Assembly: GCA_036172665.1 (NCBI GenBank)
Contig: CM069871.1
Location: 806,001-870,000, forward strand
DNA length: 64,000 nt
Source of the DNA: Prosopocoilus inquinatus
Taxonomy: Eukaryota > Arthropoda > Insecta > Coleoptera > Lucanidae
Direction: 5' to 3'
Part shown: positions 57,885 to 64,000 of the stretch, one piece after another
How the letters are laid out: every line of letters starts with the position of its first letter
How positions within the stretch are numbered: the first letter of the stretch is position 1
Notes under the pieces: model-generated
What the model saw: the letters and a program-made list of their open reading frames with translations, nothing else
Told to the model about the DNA's origin: nothing
Databases searched by the model: none
Position numbers and translations under genes: made by a program

Positions 57885-60432
57885 GCAATTATGTTAAATT
57901 TAAAATTTCGCTAAATTGTCACAATATGTTATTTTATTTGATTTTGGTTTCTTTATTATTATTTTTTTTATACACCTATCGTCTTTCTCATTTTTTTTTT
58001 AATTCGATCTCTTTCACACTTGAATTGTCAGTGTGATTCACTTTTGTTCAAACTTTCCGTAAAAAATTCGTCTAGATTAGGAGTTTAAGATTTATGTCAA
58101 TTTTGTAGAATTTTTACTTTCGTCTTATCTTTACCGATCGTCTTTTTTTTAAATTTTTTTTGGCCTTAGTTAATTCAATCGATTTCACTTGTTTATTTTT
58201 TATTTTTTAACTAACACAATTTATTATCTTATGTTTTAGTTTTTCTTTTGTTTGATTTTATTTCACATGATTTTATTTTTCACTTGTCAATTGATCGTCT
58301 TTTATTTTTTTTTTTTCCCGGTTACTCGATCCGACTTTATTTTACCAACGTTACCAACGTCCAAGCATTCTTGTTTTCTCTTTTACTCGATTTGATTTTG
58401 TTTTTTTAAATTATTAATTGATGGTCCTTTTTCGTTAATTTTTACAGATTAATTTTAGGTTTACGACAAAATCCGTTTATTGTTAATTGTTGGATTGTTG
58501 GTTTTATTTTGGTCATCTTCTATTTTTTTTTAATTTCTCGTTTGACTTTGTTTAATTTTTAATAAAATCAAATGATTAACCTTTGTTTTTTCCTTTCTTT
58601 TAATCGATTTCATTTTTGTTTTGATAATTTTATCAATCAATTGTTAATTTTATACAATTTTTCTTTCGGTCTTCACATTTTTTTTGTTCCTCGTTTGACT
58701 TTATTTCATTAGTTTTTAAGAAAATCAATCGGTCGACGCTTTTTTGTTTCTTTTAATACGTGTCATTTGTTTTCTTCTTATTTTTCAATTATGAATTGAT
58801 CATCTTTCTTCTTTGGTTTGAGATTATTTGACATGATTTTATGATATTTTTGATCAAAAAATAAAAAAATAAAATAAATGAATAAAAAAAGTACGAACAA
58901 AAATTGAATAAAACAAAAACAAAAGACGATCGTCGAATTCGTCAATCATCGACGATCGTCTTTTGTTTTTGTTTTGTTCTGAGCCTCATTGACGAATTCG
59001 ACGATCGTCTTTCGTTTTTGTTTTATTCAATTTTTGTTCGTACTTATATTTATTTATTTTTTTAAATAATTTTTTGATTTTTAATTTCTTTGCTTGGGTT
59101 GAATAGAATCAAGTTCAGTCGTTGGGTCAAATTTGGCTGACCCTGACCTTGGTCGAGCTTCGCTTTAATTTTTTTTACATTTTTACTTTTAATTTCTTGA
59201 ATTTTCAAATGTTTCAGCTCAGCTTCATTGACGAATTCGACGATCGTCTTTTGTTTTTGTTTTGTTCTGAGCTTCATTGGACGAATTCGACGATCGTCTT
59301 TTGTTTTTGTTTTATTCTGAGCTTCATCGGACGAATTCGACGATCGTCTTTTGTTTTCGTTTTATTCAATTTTATTCGTACTTTTTTTGTTTATTATTAT
59401 TATTTTTTTGATTTTTAATTTCTTTTCTTGAGTTGACTAAATACAAATTCAGTCGTTGGGTCAAGTTTGGTTGACCTTGACCTTGGTCGAGCTTCGCTTT
59501 AATTTTTTTTTTAATTTTTTAACATTTTTACTTTTAATTTTTTGAATTTTCAAATGTTTCAGCACAGCTTCATTGACGAATTCGACGATCGTCTTTTGTT
59601 TTTGTTTTATTCTGAGCTTCATTGGACGAATTCGACGATCGTCTTTTGTTTTTGTTGTATTCTGAGCTTCATTGACGAATTCGACGATGGTCTTTTGTTT
59701 TTGTTTTATTCTGAGCTTCATTGACGAATTCGACGATCGCCTTTTGTTTTTGTTTTATTCTGAGCTTCATTGACGAATTCGAAGTTCGTCTTTTGTTTTT
59801 GTTTTTGTTTTATTCTGAGCTTCATTGACGAATTCGACGATCGTCTTTTGTTTTTGTTTTATTCTGAGCTTCATTGACGATTTCAACGATCGTCTTTTGT
59901 TTTCGTCGTGTTCAACTTTATTCGTAGCTTTTTAAATTTATTTATTTTTTTAATAATTTTTTTGATTTTTAAATTATTTGTTTGGGTTGAATAGAATCAA
60001 GTTCAGTCGTTGGGTCAAACTTGGTTGGCCTTGACCTAGGTCGAGCTTCGCTTTAATCTTTTTTTTTTTTTTAAATTTTTAAATTTTTACTTTCAATTTT
60101 CTCGAATTTTCAAATGTTTCAATGCTTCAACTGAACGCAGTTAGGTTAAGTTCCGTTGAGTTGGGCTGACCTTGAGACTTGTTCATCTTCATTTTCACAT
60201 TTACTCACCTGCTTTTAATCCTGTACTATAATATTTTACTTTCTTTTAATTTTTTACTTGGTTTGAATGGAGGTTAGATTGAATAGTTTTGGGTGGACTT
60301 TAAATCTTTTTATTTTGCATTTTTTATGTTGTATTTTTTTTCTTTTATTTTTGTTTAGGTTTTGAATAAAGTTGGGTTCAGTTGTTGGATCTCAAGTGTG
60401 GCTGACCTTGAGATTGTTCGAGCTGCGATTTG
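57885..60432. repeat. Satellite D, T-rich polarity, with ~50 bp minisatellite blocks
   Basis: A T-rich array that is the reverse-orientation relative of 16215-18649. From 59040 it is organised. A ~190 bp module (TTTTTGATTTTTAATTTCTT, then TTCAGTCGTTGGGTCAA, then GACCTTGGTCGAGCTTCGCT, then TTTTCAAATGTTTCA) occurs near 59070, 59415 and 59960. It alternates with blocks of a 50 bp repeat (GACGAATTCGACGATCGTC, TTTTGTTTTTGTTTTATTC, TGAGCTTCATT) at 59220-59355 and 59565-59905. 60120-60430 is a decayed continuation with TGACCTTGA. Confidence 0.85.
58891..59043. repeat. Foldback within satellite D (~56 bp arms)
   Basis: The left arm 58891-58946 starts GTACGAACAAAAATTGAATA. It is the reverse complement of the right arm 58988-59043, with one mismatch. 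The arms enclose about 40 bp that themselves contain GACGATCGTC. A-rich sequence is confined to the left arm and the bases just before it, so this is a local inversion of satellite units. Confidence 0.85.
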
Positions 60433-60559
60433 GGACCGATTTTTTCACTTCTTGATAAATTTATCTGCCAGGTGATATCTTCGGAAACCATTATCGATAC
60501 AATGATTTCCAAGGCAAACACCCAACAGATAAATTTATCAGGAGGTGAAGAAATCGGGC
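60433..60559. mobile_element. Foldback MITE (GATAAATTTATC family)
   Basis: A ~126 bp palindrome. Its left end is degraded (GGACCGATTTTTTCACTTCT) and its right end is canonical (GAGGTGAAGAAATCGGGC). The centre has TATCGATA in the opposite phase (ATTATCGATACAATG near 60492). Unlike the copies at 37-42 kb, it is not part of a duplicated segment, so its flanks are informative for insertion. Confidence 0.82.
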
Positions 60560-60846
60560 ATTAATCGTTTTGTAATTAACATAATTTGGCGCCCCTCTTG
60601 CATCGACACCGACGCCCTCGTGCCTTGCTTACCGCCTTCCGCCGACCCTGTCAGTCAAATGTCAAAATTAATGCAAAAAGATATTTACATATTTACACAT
60701 CAGAATGCGACTTTTATTTTAAAGTTTCGTTTAGTTTATGATTACGAAACCGGCCCTTAAAGTGTTTACGTAAAACGAACTCAAGCAAGGCGTTTACTAT
60801 CTTGGAACTTTGAACCCTTCCGCTACCGGGGAGTAAACCGATTGTT
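60560..60846. other. Single-copy spacer between two foldback MITEs
   Basis: About 290 bp of ordinary composition. A 71-codon frame starting in the MITE tail at 60545 has no recognisable domain. Confidence 0.4.
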
Positions 60847-60973
60847 GCCCAATTTCTTCACCTCCTGATAAATTTATCTGCCAGGTATTTGTCGTTGGAA
60901 ACCATTGTATCGAAAGTAATTTCCGAGGATACTACCTGGCAGATAAATTTATCCGTAGGTGAAGAAATCGGGC
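60847..60973. mobile_element. Foldback MITE (GATAAATTTATC family)
   Basis: A ~127 bp palindrome with a near-canonical left arm (CACCTCCTGATAAATTTATC, 60859-60878) and right arm (GGTGAAGAAATCGGGC). The central TATCGATA is mutated to TATCGAAA. Only about 290 bp separates it from the previous copy, in single-copy DNA. Confidence 0.82.
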
Positions 60974-62934
60974 CTCAGACGTATAAATAGGGTAATAGGT
61001 AATCGATAGGAGGGAATTAATTAATTAAAAATCAGTGAATCAGAAGTAAATCAGTAAGACGGTTGGCAAGTGAGAAGTTAGTCAGTGTGTAAGTAAGCAG
61101 TAAGGGACTCTACCGTTAGACTATGAGGCAGTATTAGCTTGTGTATGTGAGGACTTGCCAAACAATGGGGCAACAATGGGACAGAATCTGATTCTAATGG
61201 CTTTTTATATCCGTCCTTGTTTGGTGGGAAAACGATGATTCTACATGATTGGTCGGTACGCTATACTCAAATCAGCAATGAACATAGTCTAGCGGTTATC
61301 TTCTTGTGTTTGCGCCGGTGGTTGTCGTAGCGACCAATTACGCTTTACGTTGTCAGTTTTCTTCAAAGAGCACGACTTCTAACTTTGATGTGAATCAAGA
61401 GATGGCACTCCAGAGTAAAATTTAAAAATCCTCAGTCACTTTGTTTGTAACGCATACACAAGCATAGCTCACATAGATCGCCTTGTTTGTTTGTTTGCTC
61501 CGATTGAGATATGAATAGGTAACATCTATGCAATCGGTGTATTCGATCTCATTGTTGTCGGTTTGGCTTAAGTTAAACAAATACTGCGCAAGACACACGA
61601 TCTTCCTGATCAAAAGCACCTTTGAACTTGCAGCATCCACCTAACAAAGGATTATTATTAGGTGTACAAACTAGCGCACGTAATGCTATGTTAATTAGGC
61701 GATTTAATTTAAATTGCGCCCGTGTACGCAGAGTGTGTGAGAGAGAGAGAGAGAGGGGCTCCTCCAACGTACACTCGTAATCCAATTAGAATTAATTAGG
61801 CGAGTTTCGTTTCGCTTACGTGAAGATTAATCGCGCCAGGTCGGATTAAAACTTCCTCTAATGTCTTAAAAATGGTCGTACGAATGTTTTCATCCCTCCC
61901 GCCCTAACAGAATTTAATCGTTCGCGGGGGTGCGACATCGCCGCCGCCTCCTTGTCAATTCCGAGTCGAGATAATAAACCGTTTAAGAAGTTTAAGAAGT
62001 CGGAAACTCGCTTGTATTTCGTCGTTTTTTTTTGGTCGGATTCGAGCAGGAATTTCATTTTCTGCGGAGCCTGCGTGGAAAAGTGGAAAAAGTTCCCCTC
62101 CATCGATTTTTTTTGCCTGCTAATTAATTAAGCAAATTTAATGGATTTCGTTTGTGACGACTCGCCGCATCATATTTCCCCCTTCCTACCCCCAGCCGCC
62201 CCCTTCGCTGGTCTCTTTGATTTTAAATTCTTTCAGTATCTGATGATATGACGTTGCCTCTGCCTCTTCTTACTTTTAAAGGTTCGCCCAGCGAAATTAA
62301 AGAGCTTTGAAAACGACTACGTCACTCGGGACAGGTAATTAATTAATTAGCGGCGGTTAATTTTACATACACCACCACATACTTATACCGAGTAGGTAGG
62401 ATCACGTACATGTAAAGTCCTGTGCAAAAAATTTAAGTGCAGTAATTATTTTATGGTGTGAAGTGGACATAAACAAATAACTTTAGCAACGACATAAATT
62501 TGTCAAAATTGAAATAATTGTTCTGCTGGGTATGTCAAAGCAAAATGCCTTGTTATTTACGTGATCATACAAAAATTCGAATTATTACTAAAAAATAAAA
62601 AATATAAAAGTACTAAGACGCGTGCTTAATTTTATTGCACACAAGTGTGACTTCTGAAAAGACTGTCAAAAAAAAAAAAAACTAACGACATCGAAACATG
62701 AGAAAGTCGTTAAAAACTTCTATGCAGTAATCTACAATTAATTAAAATTGTGTAATAAACGTTTTATGGTGTTACGCAGAAAATCGGAAGCAGTCGTAAA
62801 GTCGAACTATTTGCGATTTCTGGGCGACATTTTGTAATGCACGTGCGCCACTGTTAAAAACGTGTTAACGACGGGTAAACTCATAACTTTAATGCAATTA
62901 TAGCAAAGTTTAATTAGGTAGTTATGTAGTTGTA
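60974..62934. other. Single-copy DNA; no gene recognised
   Basis: Includes a short AGTAAATCAGTAAG / AGTAAGTAAGCAGTAAG rich stretch near 61045-61110 and a (GA)n run near 61738-61755. A GC-richer block at 61840-62350 carries TAATTAATTAA strings. No exon or RNA gene was recognised. 62400-62934 is AT-rich. Confidence 0.4.
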
Positions 62935-64000
62935 ATAAGAAGAAAAAGAAGAATACATTACATACGAATTTTAAAAAGTACGTAAAATAACTTCAAGTGA
63001 CTTGTTATTTATTTGTAAAGTAAAGGTAGTAAAGAAAAAGATGCGAAATAAAAATATGACTATGAAATAGAACGGGGGACCGTTTAAAAAAGATATACGA
63101 AAACAAAAAGAAAAAAAAAGACGTTTAATTTGATAATAAAAATAAAATACCGCCAAATCTAATGAAACTAAAACAAAAGACGATCGTGGATGAAAATAGA
63201 ACGTAAATAAAAATGTCGTCAAATCGATATAAATAATGACAATCAACGATCTTATCTATAAGTATTAAAGGTTAAAAAGTAAAACGAAATATACTCAAAT
63301 TGAATAAATGAAAAAAAAACAACAATAGTTAATCCAATTGATAATTAAAAAATAAAATCAAACGAAAGAAAAAAAAACAAGAAACAAAAAACGATGGATG
63401 AAAATAAAAATTATAGAAAAAATAATGATCGTTGATAATAAAATCAAACGAAAGAAAAAAAAACAAGAAACAAAAAACGATGGATGAAAATAAAATTATA
63501 GAAAAAGTAATCATCGTTAAATGTTAAAGAAAAAATATAATTAAAAAAAGTAAAAACAAATCGCGTAAAAGAGGAGAACAGAAACGGAGATTGATCGAAG
63601 GGATAACAAATTTAAAATAAACTCAAATCGAGTAAACAAAAGAGAACGCAAAAGACGACAAATCGATAAATTCAAATTGAATAAACAAAGAAAAAAAAAG
63701 ACGATCAAGTGATAATAAAAAATCAAGTCAAATCTCCTGAAAGGGAAAAGAAAAATGACGAAAGGATGAAAATGTAAAATAAACTCAAGTCGAGTAAATA
63801 ATAAAAAGAAACAGAAACAAAAGACGATCAACTGATAATTAAAAAATAAAATCGCATCGAATGATAGAAAAATTGATAAAATAAAAATAAATTAGATGAA
63901 ATCGAATATAAGAAGAAATATGGATCGATCAATTAATTACACAGCGTCGAGCGGATAAATTCGATATCTTCAAGGCGATTAATTAAAAAAAGAAAAAGAG
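62935..64000. repeat. Satellite D, A-rich polarity (continues past the window)
   Basis: A-rich modules with AAACAAAAGACGATCG and GATGAAAATA recur through the end of the window. A clear ~89 bp direct duplication covers about 63350-63500 (AATCAAACGAAAGAAAAAAA, then CAAGAAACAAAAAACGATGG, then ATGAAAATAAAA). Polarity matches 16215-18649 and is opposite to 57885-60432. Long minus-strand Phe-rich frames are composition artefacts. Confidence 0.75.

Overview
The window looks like non-coding, repeat-saturated nuclear DNA from an animal, most likely an insect. The support is AT-rich sequence, arrays of complex satellites, snap-back MITEs, a Tc1-type transposase remnant, microsatellites, hammerhead-ribozyme-like elements and no bacterial gene organisation. 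The species call is inference. I found no intact protein-coding gene, tRNA, rRNA or CRISPR array. The many short open frames in the tandem arrays shift phase between repeat units or start at GTG/TTG, so I treat them as by-products of repetition. By my own boundaries, roughly two thirds of the 64 kb is repeat.

Layout: 1-9610 is satellite A, with two nearly identical ~3.35 kb higher-order copies and partial flanking copies. 9611-12050 is single-copy DNA holding two adjacent palindromic elements. 12050-14590 is an older, diverged stretch of satellite A, ending at a near-perfect 247 bp hairpin whose two arms each carry a hammerhead-like fold. 14837-16214 is single-copy. 16215-19140 is A-rich satellite D, changing to its T-rich polarity near 18650. 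19141-26030 is mostly single-copy, with a Tc1 remnant, two related hammerhead-like elements (21819-21865 plus, 23719-23764 minus), microsatellites and a 55 bp minisatellite.

26031-28512 is four tandem ~620 bp units. 29264-30290 is a 143 bp satellite. 33001-35870 is a 1.14 kb higher-order tandem repeat that carries blocks of the same 143 bp satellite. 36613-41893 holds three copies of a large segment built from an ATCGATT-rich array and a foldback MITE. 43878-45268 is a nested tandem repeat. 46700-55700 is a 181 bp satellite with 45 regular monomers, a homogenised core and decayed edges. 57758-60973 holds a MITE, T-rich satellite D with a foldback, and two more copies of the foldback MITE. Satellite D returns in A-rich polarity from about 62935 to the end.

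The most interesting signals are: (1) four hammerhead-type folds in two families, all type I with a very short helix III, as described for Penelope-like retroelements; (2) repeated use of the extended nuclear-receptor half-site TCAAGGTCA in several otherwise different satellite families; (3) a foldback MITE family with a TATCGATA core that has been amplified inside a larger tandem segment; (4) a 181 bp satellite whose monomer types form blocks of 2 to 5 units.
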